This document shows positions 8,857 through 17,238 of a stretch of 64,000 nt of DNA, piece after piece (the stretch's first letter is position 1; each line of letters begins with the position of its first letter). The translations under genes and the position numbers were made by a program. Under the pieces are notes generated by a model. The model was not told the origin of the DNA, made no database searches, and was given only the letters and a program-made list of their open reading frames with translations. Origin of the DNA: Actinoallomurus sp963736325 (GTDB lineage: Bacteria > Actinomycetota > Actinomycetes > Streptosporangiales > Streptosporangiaceae); the NCBI GenBank assembly GCA_963736325.1, contig CAVTOG010000009.1, positions 992,001-1,056,000 of the forward strand. Reading direction: 5' to 3'.

Positions 8857-8932
8857 CGCTGGGGCGATGCACGCCAGAACCTGCGGCCGTCACCGGGCAG
8901 GGCATCAACGTGGACGGAGGGGCGGTCCAGTC

Positions 8933-9346
8933 ATGAGCGTCGAACGCGTCAATCCGCCGTCGCTCGGGCGGCCCTCCGGCTTCTCGCACGCGGTGGTCAC
9001 CGACGCGGACCACCTGGTGTTCCTCGCCGGGCAGACCGCGTTGGACGCGGACGGGCGGATCACGGGGGAGGGCGTCGTCGGCCAGTTCGAGCGCGCGCTC
9101 GCCAACCTGCTGACCGCGCTCGCCGCGGCGGGCGGGCACCCGGACGACCTCGTCAGCGTCACGATCTACATCGTCGACATGGACGACTACCGCGCCCACG
9201 CGCGGGAGATCGGGCGCGTGTGGCGCCGGCTGGCCGGCACGGAGTACCCCGCGATGGCCGGCATCGGCGTGAGCCGGCTCTGGGACGCCGAGGCGCTGGT
9301 CGAGGTGCAGGGCGTCGCCGCGCTCAGCCGCCGATCGTCCCCATGA
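8933..9346 (+). CDS. RidA (YjgF/YER057c/UK114) family protein, 137 aa
   Basis: Small Rid-fold protein: SLGRPSGFSHAVVT, DHLVFLAGQTALDADGRI, VGQFERALANLLTALAAAGG and DDLVSVTIYIVDMDDY follow the family in order, ending LVEVQGVAAL. Family members hydrolyse reactive enamine/imine intermediates. In a 2-aminobenzoyl-CoA pathway the monooxygenase/reductase product keeps its nitrogen as an enamine, so a RidA protein in this cluster makes chemical sense; that is inference. The ATG at 8933 is preceded by GGACGGAGGGG at a slightly long spacing. Its last 23 bp overlap the convergent regulator gene. Confidence 0.85.
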   Translation: MSVERVNPPSLGRPSGFSHAVVTDADHLVFLAGQTALDADGRITGEGVVGQFERALANLLTALAAAGGHPDDLVSVTIYIVDMDDYRAHAREIGRVWRRLAGTEYPAMAGIGVSRLWDAEALVEVQGVAALSRRSSP

Positions 9347-10184
9347 CGTGGGCGCGCGCCGGCTCTTCGAGCCGTGAGCGCAGCGCGAAGAACAGGTCGG
9401 CCGCGCGGATGCCGATCCAGTCGTCCGGCAGCAGCTCCTCGGGCAGGCCGGGGTCGAGGTAGGGCAGCCGCCGCCAGTCGGTGAGCACGCGTACGTAGTC
9501 GGCGAACGCGTGGGGGCCGTCGCCGGCTCGAGTGTCGCACCGCTGTAGCACCGGGCCGTGCGCGTCGAGGAACTCCTGGTAGAGACGTTCCAGCTCGTCC
9601 AGATCCCACCAGCGGCGCACCTTGGCGGCCAGGTCGCCGAAGGCCAGGTGGTCGCCGCGGAACAGGTCGGCGTACGCGTCGAGCTCCAGCCGCGTCAGCA
9701 TCTCGGCGGTCGCCTCGTGCAGGTGCGCGGGTGCGATCCACACGCCGGGCGCCGCGGTGCCGAACCCGAGCCGGGTCAGCTGCGAGCGCAGGATGTGCCG
9801 CTTGTGGCGCTCGGACTCCGGGACGGAGAAGACGGCCAGCATCCAGCCCTCTCCGGTCGTCGCGCGGCGCCGCCGGAAGATGCGGTCGTCGCCCTCGCGC
9901 AGGATCGCCCGCGCGTCGTCGGACAGCTCATAGCCGGCCGCGCCGCCGTGCCGCCGCGCGACGAGGATGCCGCGCCGCTTGAGCCGTGAGATCGACGAGC
10001 GCACCGCGGGCTCGTCGACGCCGAGGTCGGCGAGCAACTGGATCAGGGAGGCGACCGACAGCCAGCCACCATCGTCGCGGGAGTAGAGGCCGTAGACGGT
10101 CACGATGAGCTGCCGTGGCTGAGCCGCGCGGACCGTTGAGTCGGTGCCGCCGTCGTCTGCCACTGGCACCGCCGTCACGATCAC
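9324..10184 (-). CDS. PaaX-family transcriptional regulator, 286 aa
   Basis: The winged-helix start PRQLIVTVYGLYSRDDGGWLSV, LGVDEPAVRSSISRLKRRGIL and the YELSDDARAIL wing are typical of PaaX, as are LRSQLTRLGFGTAAPGVWIAP and the C-terminal LPYLDPGLPEELLPDDWIG motif. PaaX repressors respond to aryl-CoA thioesters (phenylacetyl-CoA in E. coli). Here the likely effector is the CoA thioester made by the ligase at 3892-5520, and the likely targets are the two divergent promoters at 5521-5616 and 8787-8932. The GTG start at 10184 has no clear ribosome site; a start some codons downstream is possible. Encoded convergently to RidA. Confidence 0.85.
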   Translation of the reverse strand: MIVTAVPVADDGGTDSTVRAAQPRQLIVTVYGLYSRDDGGWLSVASLIQLLADLGVDEPAVRSSISRLKRRGILVARRHGGAAGYELSDDARAILREGDDRIFRRRRATTGEGWMLAVFSVPESERHKRHILRSQLTRLGFGTAAPGVWIAPAHLHEATAEMLTRLELDAYADLFRGDHLAFGDLAAKVRRWWDLDELERLYQEFLDAHGPVLQRCDTRAGDGPHAFADYVRVLTDWRRLPYLDPGLPEELLPDDWIGIRAADLFFALRSRLEEPARAHVMGTIGG

Positions 10185-10566
10185 ACGATACCAACGCTAA
10201 CCCGATCGTCAGGGTACGGCCGTGGCCGGCGGTGACGCTGTAGCCCGTCTCGCGCAGCAGCGTGGCGACCTGGTCCGGGCCGTCCGAGGGCACCTCGATC
10301 CGCGCGACCGCGGCCGGGGCGTGCCGCCGCCGGATCGTGATCCCGTCAAAGCGGTAGAGGCCCCAGCACGCCCAGGGGACGTCCGGCGCGGGGTCGTCGT
10401 GCTGCATCCAGGCCATCCAGAGGTCGCCGTGGACGTACCAGCAGTGGACCGCGCCCCTGCGCCACGCGCCCTCGTGGTGGATCCAGACCCAGGGGTTTCG
10501 CGCCTCGATCCGCTGGGACCCGGACGGGTAGGTGTCGAGCCGCCTCGCATCGTGCATGGCGGACAT
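9928..10566 (-). CDS. W-rich hypothetical protein directly behind a LexA-type box
   Basis: The first 110 or so residues look like a real protein: an Arg/Asp-rich start, then ARNPWVWIHHEGAWRRGAVH and CWYVHGDLWMAWMQHDD followed by VPWACWGLYRFDGITIRRRH, with seven or more tryptophans. The frame then runs on for about 80 Arg-rich residues inside the first 257 bp of the regulator gene in another frame. That tail reads like an out-of-frame shadow, so either the gene truly overlaps or a frameshift removed its stop near 10200. The SOS-type box ends only 2 bp before the ATG at 10566; the ATG at 10557 would suit a leaderless transcript. Family not recognised. Confidence 0.55.
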   Translation of the reverse strand: MSAMHDARRLDTYPSGSQRIEARNPWVWIHHEGAWRRGAVHCWYVHGDLWMAWMQHDDPAPDVPWACWGLYRFDGITIRRRHAPAAVARIEVPSDGPDQVATLLRETGYSVTAGHGRTLTIGLALVSCDRDGGASGRRRRHRLNGPRGSATAAHRDRLRPLLPRRWWLAVGRLPDPVARRPRRRRARGALVDLTAQAARHPRRAAARRRGRL

Positions 10567-10568
10567 AA

Positions 10569-10584
10569 TCGAACAAAAGTTCGA
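10569..10584. promoter_or_regulatory. LexA (SOS) box, perfect palindrome
   Basis: TCGAACAAAAGTTCGA matches the actinobacterial LexA consensus TCGAAC-N4-GTTCGA at all twelve defined positions. It lies immediately upstream of the minus-strand W-rich gene and downstream of the stop of the minus-strand gene 10606-10842, so the former is the evident target. LexA binding here would cover the promoter and block transcription until DNA damage. Confidence 0.85.
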
Positions 10585-10605
10585 GTGATCGCAAGTCGAG
10601 CCAGG

Positions 10606-10842
10606 TCACGATGGTTCGTCACGGTCGGTCACGCCGCTCCGCTTCGACAGCGCGTCTCCGGCCACGAACAGCCCGAGGCCGAGCACCGCGAGGACGACAC
10701 CGGACGGAAGCTCGTGGTCGCGCAGGAGCGGTATGAGGCGGATGAACCCCCACGTGTGGAACCAGCCGACAAAATGATGGGCGACCCCGGCGAGGCCGCC
10801 GAGGAGCAGGACCGTGGCCAGGATTTCGAGGGGCTTGTTCAT
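10606..10842 (-). CDS. small two-helix membrane protein, 78 aa
   Basis: From ATG 10842 the product begins MNKPLEILATVLLLGGLAG and has two hydrophobic segments, about residues 5-25 and 50-68 (LPSGVVLAVLGLGLFVAGDA), joined by a loop with HHFVGWFHTWGF. A short charged tail follows. No family recognised. The frame is open further upstream but the ATG at 10842 is the natural start because it precedes the first membrane segment directly. Its stop lies 21 bp from the LexA box of the next gene. Confidence 0.65.
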   Translation of the reverse strand: MNKPLEILATVLLLGGLAGVAHHFVGWFHTWGFIRLIPLLRDHELPSGVVLAVLGLGLFVAGDALSKRSGVTDRDEPS

Positions 10843-10973
10843 GCCCTGACCGTACGAAGGCCGGACGGCCGGCCGCGGCGGCCGATCGTCTAGCGCCACG
10901 CGACTTTGGTCGCCGCGTTTTCCTCAGGCCTGACCAGGGCACCGATCGAGAACGCCTGCCCGTTGGAGGACAA

Positions 10974-11744
10974 GTGGACTACACACGCATGTTCCGGCTG
11001 GACGGCCGCAGGATGGTCGTCGTCGGCGGAGCCAGCGGCATCGGGCGCGAGGCCGTACGCGCCCTGACCGCCCAGGGCGCCGACGTGGTGATCGCCGACC
11101 GCAACGAGTCTGGTGCCGCCGAGACCGCTCGCCTGTCCGGCGGCACCTCCGAGGTCCAGCGGCTGGACGTCCTGGACGCCGACGCGACCCGCGAGGCCGC
11201 CGCCGGCTGGGGCCCCGTGGACGGCCTGGTAGTCACCGTCGGCGTCAACGTACGCAAACGCATCGCCGATTACACACTGGAGGAGTTCGACCAGGTGATC
11301 GGCCTGAACCTCCGCGCGTACCTGACGTTGATCCAGTCCATAGCCCCGGGCATGGCCGAGCGAGGCCGGGGGAGCGTCGTAGGCCTGACATCGATGCGCG
11401 CCGTTCTGGTAGAGCCGGGCCAGGGCGCATACGCGGCCTCAAAGGGAGCCCTGACCCAACTGTTGCGAACCGCCGCCGCCGAGTGGGGACCGAGCGGCGT
11501 ACGCTTCAACGCCGTCGCCCCAGGCGTGGTCCGCACCCCATTGACCGACCAGATCGCCGCCGACCCCGAGTGGTACGACGCGTACGCCCGCGCCTCCGCC
11601 CTCGGCCGCTGGGCAAGCCCCGACGAGATCGCCGGAGCCATCACCTACCTCATGTCCGACGCCTCGACTTATGTCACCGGCAGCGTCCTGACCGTCGACG
11701 GCGGCTGGACGGCCGTCGACGGCCGATACGAACCGTCCGTCTGA
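10974..11744 (+). CDS. SDR-family NAD(P)-dependent oxidoreductase, 256 aa
   Basis: Classical short-chain dehydrogenase: cofactor loop VVVGGASGIGREAVRAL (TGxxxGxG type) near residues 15-31, DGLVVTVGVN, catalytic serine in VGLTSMRAV, YxxxK in GAYAASKGALTQLLR, and the C-terminal YVTGSVLTVDGGW. GTG start at 10974 with GGAGGA at 10965-10970. Substrate unknown. It stands alone upstream of the amidohydrolase gene (98-bp gap), transcribed in the same direction. Confidence 0.92.
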   Translation: MDYTRMFRLDGRRMVVVGGASGIGREAVRALTAQGADVVIADRNESGAAETARLSGGTSEVQRLDVLDADATREAAAGWGPVDGLVVTVGVNVRKRIADYTLEEFDQVIGLNLRAYLTLIQSIAPGMAERGRGSVVGLTSMRAVLVEPGQGAYAASKGALTQLLRTAAAEWGPSGVRFNAVAPGVVRTPLTDQIAADPEWYDAYARASALGRWASPDEIAGAITYLMSDASTYVTGSVLTVDGGWTAVDGRYEPSV

Positions 11745-11842
11745 CGCTCGCCGCCGGCCTCATCGTGAACGCGGCCCTGTCGTACGCTCGTGCGGGATGC
11801 CACGAGGAGCGGCGGCCAGGTCCACCGTCGCGGGGAGCCGTC

Positions 11843-13453
11843 ATGATCGCCGAAACCGTTCCGGTGCTGTACCGCGCGGCGCACATCGTCAGCCAGCGTG
11901 ATGACGGGAGGCCTGAGCCCGAGGCGTTCGCCGTGGTCTACGGCCGGGTGCGTGCGACCGGTGACATCGCGTCGCTGCGAGAGCGGTTCCCCGGGGCCGA
12001 GGAGGTCGACCTCGGTGACGCGACCGTCATCCCCGGGCTGCACGACGCCCACATCCATCTCGCCAACACGGCCGACGACCTTCTTCATCTCGATCTTTCG
12101 GCCGCCGCGGTCGGGAGCGTCGACGCTCTGCTGGCCCGTGTCGGCGCGGAGGCCACGGCCGCCGGGCCGGGGGTGTGGGTTCGGGGCAGCCGCTATGACG
12201 ACGTCAAGACCGGGAGTGTCACACGACGGCAGCTCGATCAGGTCGCTCCCGACAACCCGGCCATCGTGGTGCAGGTCGCCGGCCACTGGGGGGTCGCCAA
12301 CTCTCTGGCCCTTCGTGAGCTCGGCATCTCCGAGGACTCCTCGCCGCCGCCCGGCGGTGAGTTCGGGCGCGGGGACGACGGGTGTCTCGACGGCCGTCTC
12401 ATCGAGCGCGCGATCATGAACGTCATCTACCCGGCCACGGTGCGTGGCGAGTCTCCGGTGCCGGTGAGCTCGCCCGACGACCGGATGCGCGGTCTCGTGC
12501 GCGCGATCGAGATGTGGCACGCCGCCGGGCTCACGTCGATCTGTGACGCGCTGATCGCGCCGGACGACATCGCGCTGCTGAAGCGGGCGCGTGACGAGGG
12601 GCTCCTCACACTGCGCGTCGGCATGCTCCTGTCGATCGACCATTACCCCAAGGCGCGTGCGCTCGGGGTCGGCAGCGGGTTCGGCGACGAGCTACTGAGG
12701 CTGGTCGGGGTCAAGGCGTTCGTCGACGGTGCCATCGGCGGCCGTACCTGCCTGCTGTCCGAGCCGTACGCCGACACCGGCGGGCACGGGCTGCAGACGA
12801 CCTCCACCGGCGAGCTGTTCGCCAACGTGCGCGCCGTCCACCGCGACGGCAACCGCGTCGGCGTGCACGCGAACGGCGACGCCGCGATCCGTATCGTCCT
12901 CGACGCGTTCGAGGCGGCGCAGGCCGACACCCCGCGTCCCAGCCTGCGGCACCGCATCGAGCACTGCTCGGTCGTCGACGACGAGATCCTGGCCCGGATG
13001 AAGGCCCTCGGCGCGATCGCCGTCCCGTTCGCCGGGTATGTCGCCTACCACGGCGGCGCGCTGAACACCTGGTACGGAGCCGAGCGTGCCGAGCGGATGT
13101 TCGCCCACCGGTCCTTCCTGGACGCGGGCGTCACCGTCGCCGGCTCCTCCGACTATCCCTGCGGGCCGTACCAGCCGCTGCTCGGCCTCCAGTCGATGGT
13201 CACCCGCGAGGGCATGGACGACGGCGAACCGGTCGGCCCGTCGCAGCGGGTCGGTGTCGAGGAGGCGCTGCGGATCTTCACCCTGGGGTCCGCCGAGGCC
13301 GAGGGCGCCGAGGCGACGAGGGGGCGCCTCGCACCGGGGTACCTCGCCGACTTCGTCGTGCTCGGCGAGAACCCTCTCGCCGTCGACCCGCACGGCCTCG
13401 CGTCCATTCCGGTACGGGCGACGTACGTCGGCGGGGAGTGCGTTCATTCGTGA
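11843..13453 (+). CDS. YtcJ-type metal-dependent amidohydrolase, 536 aa
   Basis: Amidohydrolase superfamily, YtcJ/Nfda2 branch. Metal motif PGLHDAHIHLANTADDLLHLDL (HxH), VKAFVDGAIGGRTCLLSEPY carrying the position of the bridging lysine, NRVGVHANGDAAIRIVLDAFE, LRHRIEHCSVV and VAGSSDYPCGPYQPLLGLQS (catalytic Asp) appear in order, ending RGRLAPGYLADFVVLGENPL. ATG at 11843; the reading frame is open further upstream inside the SDR gene but without coding character. Probably a cytoplasmic amide or ester hydrolase of unknown substrate. Ends 1 bp from the convergent DUF2637 gene. Confidence 0.9.
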   Translation: MIAETVPVLYRAAHIVSQRDDGRPEPEAFAVVYGRVRATGDIASLRERFPGAEEVDLGDATVIPGLHDAHIHLANTADDLLHLDLSAAAVGSVDALLARVGAEATAAGPGVWVRGSRYDDVKTGSVTRRQLDQVAPDNPAIVVQVAGHWGVANSLALRELGISEDSSPPPGGEFGRGDDGCLDGRLIERAIMNVIYPATVRGESPVPVSSPDDRMRGLVRAIEMWHAAGLTSICDALIAPDDIALLKRARDEGLLTLRVGMLLSIDHYPKARALGVGSGFGDELLRLVGVKAFVDGAIGGRTCLLSEPYADTGGHGLQTTSTGELFANVRAVHRDGNRVGVHANGDAAIRIVLDAFEAAQADTPRPSLRHRIEHCSVVDDEILARMKALGAIAVPFAGYVAYHGGALNTWYGAERAERMFAHRSFLDAGVTVAGSSDYPCGPYQPLLGLQSMVTREGMDDGEPVGPSQRVGVEEALRIFTLGSAEAEGAEATRGRLAPGYLADFVVLGENPLAVDPHGLASIPVRATYVGGECVHS

Positions 13454-13454
13454 G

Positions 13455-14408
13455 CTACCGATAGCCGTTCTCCGAGTTCAGGAGTTCTGAGCGAAGCCGG
13501 CGGCCGTATCCGGTGGTGACACCGAGGCGGCGCGCCAGCTCCGTTCCGGGGATGTCGGGTTCGGCGGCGAGCAACGCGACCGCCCGCGTACGAGCGCTGC
13601 CGCCGGCCGGTTCCGCAGACGGTTCCGCGGCGCGCGGTGGCTCTGGGGGTTCCGCGACGGTCAGCGTGTCCGTGTTGAGGTTCGCGGTGAGCGCGGGGAG
13701 GAGTTCGGCCGGGGCGACCGCGGAGAGCTTGAGCGCGAGCCGGTCCGGTGCGGGGGCTCTCCTGCGCCACCGGCGGCCGTGCGCCATCTCCAGCCGTGCG
13801 ATCTCGGCCCGCCGCTCCGCCTCCAGTTCCAGCGCGCGCCGGTAGGAGGTGATCTCCCAGAGGATCATCCGGCGGCGCATGCGGGCGGTCGACATCGGTG
13901 CCAGCAGCCACCGCGAACCACGGACCTTCTCCATCCGCCGGCCTTCGACCAGGCCCACCCGCGCGGCCAGGACGTGCCGGGCGTACTCGCAGAACAGCAC
14001 CCACAGCGCGGGCATCGCGGCGTGCGCGATCCGGATCGGGATCGGTCCGCCGGCCTGCCAGTTCAGCCAGATGGTCGCGGCGGTGAAGGCCCACGGGATC
14101 AGGCGCATCGAGGGCTTCGCCATCCGCCAGTACGACAGCAGCAGGTCAGCGGCGGAGAAGACGAGGATCGCGACGTCGATGGAGATCGGCACCGCCCACG
14201 ACGTGTCGCGGAACCAGGGGTGGACGTACTCGTAGACGGTCTGGAACGAGACGTACATGCCGATCAGTGCCAGGGCGAACATGGCGACACCGATCACGGA
14301 CACCGCGAGACGTTCACCGACGCCGTCGCCGAGAGCACGGGACGGGTGCCGGCGTGGTTCTTCCCACGCCGCCCGGACCGGATCGGTGATGGTCATGACG
14401 GGGGCCAT
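13455..14408 (-). CDS. DUF2637 membrane protein with C-terminal helix-turn-helix, 317 aa
   Basis: Four hydrophobic segments lie between about residues 30 and 145 (AVSVIGVAMFALALIGMYVS, WAVPISIDVAILVFSAADLL, LIPWAFTAATIWLNW, AHAAMPALWVLFCEYARHVL), as in DUF2637 proteins. These are often linked to actinomycete integrative and conjugative elements (SpdB-like) but also occur alone. The last 50 residues form a helix-turn-helix-like unit (PGTELARRLGVTTGYGRRLRSEL). ATG at 14408 has AAGGGA upstream; GTG at 14423 is an alternative. No other transfer genes are near, so a mobile origin is not supported. Confidence 0.82.
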   Translation of the reverse strand: MAPVMTITDPVRAAWEEPRRHPSRALGDGVGERLAVSVIGVAMFALALIGMYVSFQTVYEYVHPWFRDTSWAVPISIDVAILVFSAADLLLSYWRMAKPSMRLIPWAFTAATIWLNWQAGGPIPIRIAHAAMPALWVLFCEYARHVLAARVGLVEGRRMEKVRGSRWLLAPMSTARMRRRMILWEITSYRRALELEAERRAEIARLEMAHGRRWRRRAPAPDRLALKLSAVAPAELLPALTANLNTDTLTVAEPPEPPRAAEPSAEPAGGSARTRAVALLAAEPDIPGTELARRLGVTTGYGRRLRSELLNSENGYR

Positions 14409-14563
14409 CTCTCGTCCCTTCACTCTCGCTCAGCACGCCAAAAAGGCACGATACGCACATATCGCCTATGAGGCTCTTTGTTTGACAGATGCCACAGAGA
14501 GTTAACATCGCTCTTCTCGTGAGGTCATTGCACGAGGATGGATCTTTCGGATAATCAGGGCTG

Positions 14564-16861
14564 GTGACCACTACGTTCGTCGTTTCCGGGCTTACCTCGC
14601 CCGTCGAGATCCTCATCGACCGATGGGGTGTGCCGCACCTCTACGCCGCCTCCCGAGACGACCTGTACGTGGCCCAGGGCTTCAACGCGGCACGCGACCG
14701 GCTGTTCCAGATCGACCTGTGGCGACGGCGCGGGCTCGGCCTGCTGTCGGAGGTCTTCGGCGAGGCGTACGTCGAGCGCGACCGCGCCGCACGGCTGTTC
14801 CTGTACCGGGGCGACATGCACACCGAATGGCTCGCGTACGGCTCGGACACCAAGCGGGTGACGACCTCCTTCGTACGCGGCGTCAACGCCTTCGTCGACC
14901 TGTGCCGCACGGACCCGTCGTACCTGCCGCCGGAGTTCTCCGAACTCGGCTACCTGCCCGCGCGCTGGGAGCCGTCGGACGTCGCGCGGATCCGCAGCCA
15001 CGGCCTGTTCCATAACCTGGAACAGGAGGTCGCGCGCGCCTTCACCCTGCGCGACTTCGGGCCCGCGGTGGAGGATCTGCGGCGCGTACGGGAGCCGTCC
15101 CACCCGTTGACAGTGCCTCCCGGACTGGACCTGTCGGTCATCCCGGACGACGTCCTGGACGTGTACCACCTGGCGACCATGCCCTTCCCAGGTGAAGAGC
15201 CCCGGCCGGACATCGACGGCAGCAACAACTGGGTCATCGCCCCGTCCCGTACGGCCACGGGCCGCCCGCTGCTCGCCAATGACCCGCACCGCGCCCTGTC
15301 GCTGCCGTCGCTGCGCTACCTGGCTCACCTGTCGGCCCCGGGCATCGACGTCATCGGCGCCGGCGAACCCGCCCTGCCTGGAATCTCCATCGGCCACAAC
15401 GGCCACATCGCCTTCGGCCTCACGATCTTCCCCATCGACCAGGAGGACCTGTACGTCTACCGGACCAACCCCGCCGACCGCCGCGAGTACTGGTACAAGG
15501 ACCGTTGGGAACCCATGACCCAGGTGACGGAGACCGTGCCGGTACGCGACGGCGACCCCGTCAAGGTCGAGCTGTGGTTCACCCGCCACGGCCCGGTGAT
15601 CGCCTCCCGAGGGTCCGCCAACGCGGCCTTCGCCGTACGCGCGGCCTGGCTGGAGCCCGGAACGGCCCCCTACCTGGGCAGCATGGACTACATGCGAGCG
15701 TCGTCCCCGGACGAGTTCGTCGCCGCCATGAACCGCTGGGGCGCACCGGGCGAGAACCAGGTGTACGCGTCCCCGGACGGCACCATCGGCTGGCGCCCCG
15801 CCGGACTCGTGCCCAGACGCCCGAACTGGGACGGTACCCTCCCGGTCCCCGGCGACGGCCGGTACGAGTGGGACGGCTTCCACGACGTGGACGAACTCCC
15901 GTCGTCCCAGGACCCGGCCTCCGGATTCATCGCGACGGCCAACGAGATGAACCTGCCGCCGGGCCATCCGAACGTGGTGACATACGACTGGTACGCCCCG
16001 TTCCGCCACGACCGCATCGTCGCGGAGCTCTCATCACGTACGGACTGGACGGTAGAGGACTGCGTCCGCCTGCAGTGCGACTACGTGAGCGAGCCGGCGA
16101 GGCAAGTACTGCCGCTGCTCGACGGGCTGAAGAGCGCCGACACGCGAGTGTCGCAGGCTCTGGACCTGCTCCGCGAGTGGGATGGTGATCTGTCCGTTTC
16201 CTCGGCCGCGGCCCCGCTCTTCGAGATCTGGTTCCGCCGTCATCTGCGCCCCGAGATCTTGCGTGCGGCACTGAAGGGGGTGGTCGTCGACCCTTCGGAC
16301 GCCTTGTCGCGAATTCTCCCTGTCGAGGACGCCGCCTCCGACACGCGTGTGGACCTGAGCCTCCTGCTGTCCTCCGGCGACCGCCTGGGCCCCGACCCGT
16401 CCGAGGTGGTGGAGAAGGCCATCCTGTCGTCCCTGACCGGCGCGGTACGGGAGGCGGAGTCGCTGCTGGGCCCGGACATGTCGTCATGGCAGTGGGGAGA
16501 GTTGCACCGGGCCGAGCCGAAACACCCGCTGGCGGGTGTCGTCGACGCTCCATGGACGTCGGCCGGCCCGGTGCCGAGAGGCGGCAGTGGAGACTCGGTC
16601 GGCAGCACCGCCTACAGCCCCGACTTCCGCCAGACCGCCGGCGCCACTTTCCGCCTGGTGGTGGACGTGGGCTCCTGGGACGGCTCGATGGCGATGAACG
16701 CACCCGGCCAGTCCGGAGTTCCGGACAGCCCGCACTACCAGGACCTTTTCGCGGCATGGGCGGCCGACTCCTCGTTCCCCCTGCTGTACAGCCGAGACAA
16801 AGTCGAGTCGAATGCAAAGACCCGCCTTGTGCTGCTGCCCAACGCAAGAGAAGCCGATTAG
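14564..16861 (+). CDS. penicillin acylase family N-terminal nucleophile hydrolase, 765 aa
   Basis: Ntn hydrolase made as one precursor and cleaved autocatalytically. The N-terminal part has VEILIDRWGVPHLYAASRDD and AQGFNAARDRLFQIDLWRRRG; the new N-terminal serine of the beta chain is in DIDGSNNWVIAPSRT at about residue 220, followed by PLLANDPHRALSLPS and GISIGHNGHIAFGLT. No signal peptide is visible, so it is probably cytoplasmic, unlike secreted penicillin and AHL acylases. GTG start at 14564. A TTGACA (14482-14487) with TAACAT 15 bp later is a weak promoter candidate. Natural substrate is unknown: amide, lactone-amide or antibiotic side chain are all possible. Confidence 0.9.
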   Translation: MTTTFVVSGLTSPVEILIDRWGVPHLYAASRDDLYVAQGFNAARDRLFQIDLWRRRGLGLLSEVFGEAYVERDRAARLFLYRGDMHTEWLAYGSDTKRVTTSFVRGVNAFVDLCRTDPSYLPPEFSELGYLPARWEPSDVARIRSHGLFHNLEQEVARAFTLRDFGPAVEDLRRVREPSHPLTVPPGLDLSVIPDDVLDVYHLATMPFPGEEPRPDIDGSNNWVIAPSRTATGRPLLANDPHRALSLPSLRYLAHLSAPGIDVIGAGEPALPGISIGHNGHIAFGLTIFPIDQEDLYVYRTNPADRREYWYKDRWEPMTQVTETVPVRDGDPVKVELWFTRHGPVIASRGSANAAFAVRAAWLEPGTAPYLGSMDYMRASSPDEFVAAMNRWGAPGENQVYASPDGTIGWRPAGLVPRRPNWDGTLPVPGDGRYEWDGFHDVDELPSSQDPASGFIATANEMNLPPGHPNVVTYDWYAPFRHDRIVAELSSRTDWTVEDCVRLQCDYVSEPARQVLPLLDGLKSADTRVSQALDLLREWDGDLSVSSAAAPLFEIWFRRHLRPEILRAALKGVVVDPSDALSRILPVEDAASDTRVDLSLLLSSGDRLGPDPSEVVEKAILSSLTGAVREAESLLGPDMSSWQWGELHRAEPKHPLAGVVDAPWTSAGPVPRGGSGDSVGSTAYSPDFRQTAGATFRLVVDVGSWDGSMAMNAPGQSGVPDSPHYQDLFAAWAADSSFPLLYSRDKVESNAKTRLVLLPNAREAD

Positions 16862-16885
16862 CTCATCCGAGACGCCAGATCTTGC

Positions 16886-17168
16886 TCAGAGATGCGACAA
16901 GAGCAAATTGTCGCTGCTCAAGTGTTGAGGGTGTCCATTCGGGGCGGTCTCGTGCCAGCTGAGTAGGAAGGACCGCACGAACTCGTCGGCCCGTACGGAC
17001 GCGGCGAAGGTCTCGGTCATCCGGCGCCGGCCGATCGAGGCGAGCGACTCGGCGGCACGGCACACAGCTCGTTGACCAGCGCCTTCGACCGGCTGAGGGG
17101 GGGCATGGTGAGACCAAGGCTCTTCGTGCCCAGGTTCCAGGTCGCGGCGAGGCGAGGCGAGATGAATC
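16886..17168 (-). pseudogene. C-terminal remnant of an unidentified gene
   Basis: Reading the minus strand back from the TGA at 16888-16886 gives a natural-looking 55-residue stretch (ESLASIGRRRMTETFAASVR, then DEFVRSFLLSWHETAPNGHP). Upstream of about 17065 the plausible sequence continues only in another frame (ISPRLAATWNLGTKSLGLTM), so at least one frameshift separates them, and no start is found. The family is not recognised. This fills most of the 377 bp between the acylase and the PIN gene; nothing else is seen there. It suggests gene decay next to the toxin-antitoxin pair. Confidence 0.4.
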
Positions 17169-17238
17169 TAGCGAGATCCCTGCTGAGTCCCGCGATCTGA
17201 GATCGTGGCCGCCGCGTCGGCGTGTTCTCGGCCGCGCC

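Noticed and set aside
13455..14408. Integrative conjugative element signalled by the DUF2637 gene
   Set aside because: No integrase, replication, FtsK-like transfer gene or tRNA attachment site is nearby; DUF2637 genes also occur alone.
14482..14508. TTGACA / TAACAT as a strong promoter for the acylase gene
   Set aside because: The spacing is only 15 bp and the distance to the start is not informative; kept only as a weak remark.
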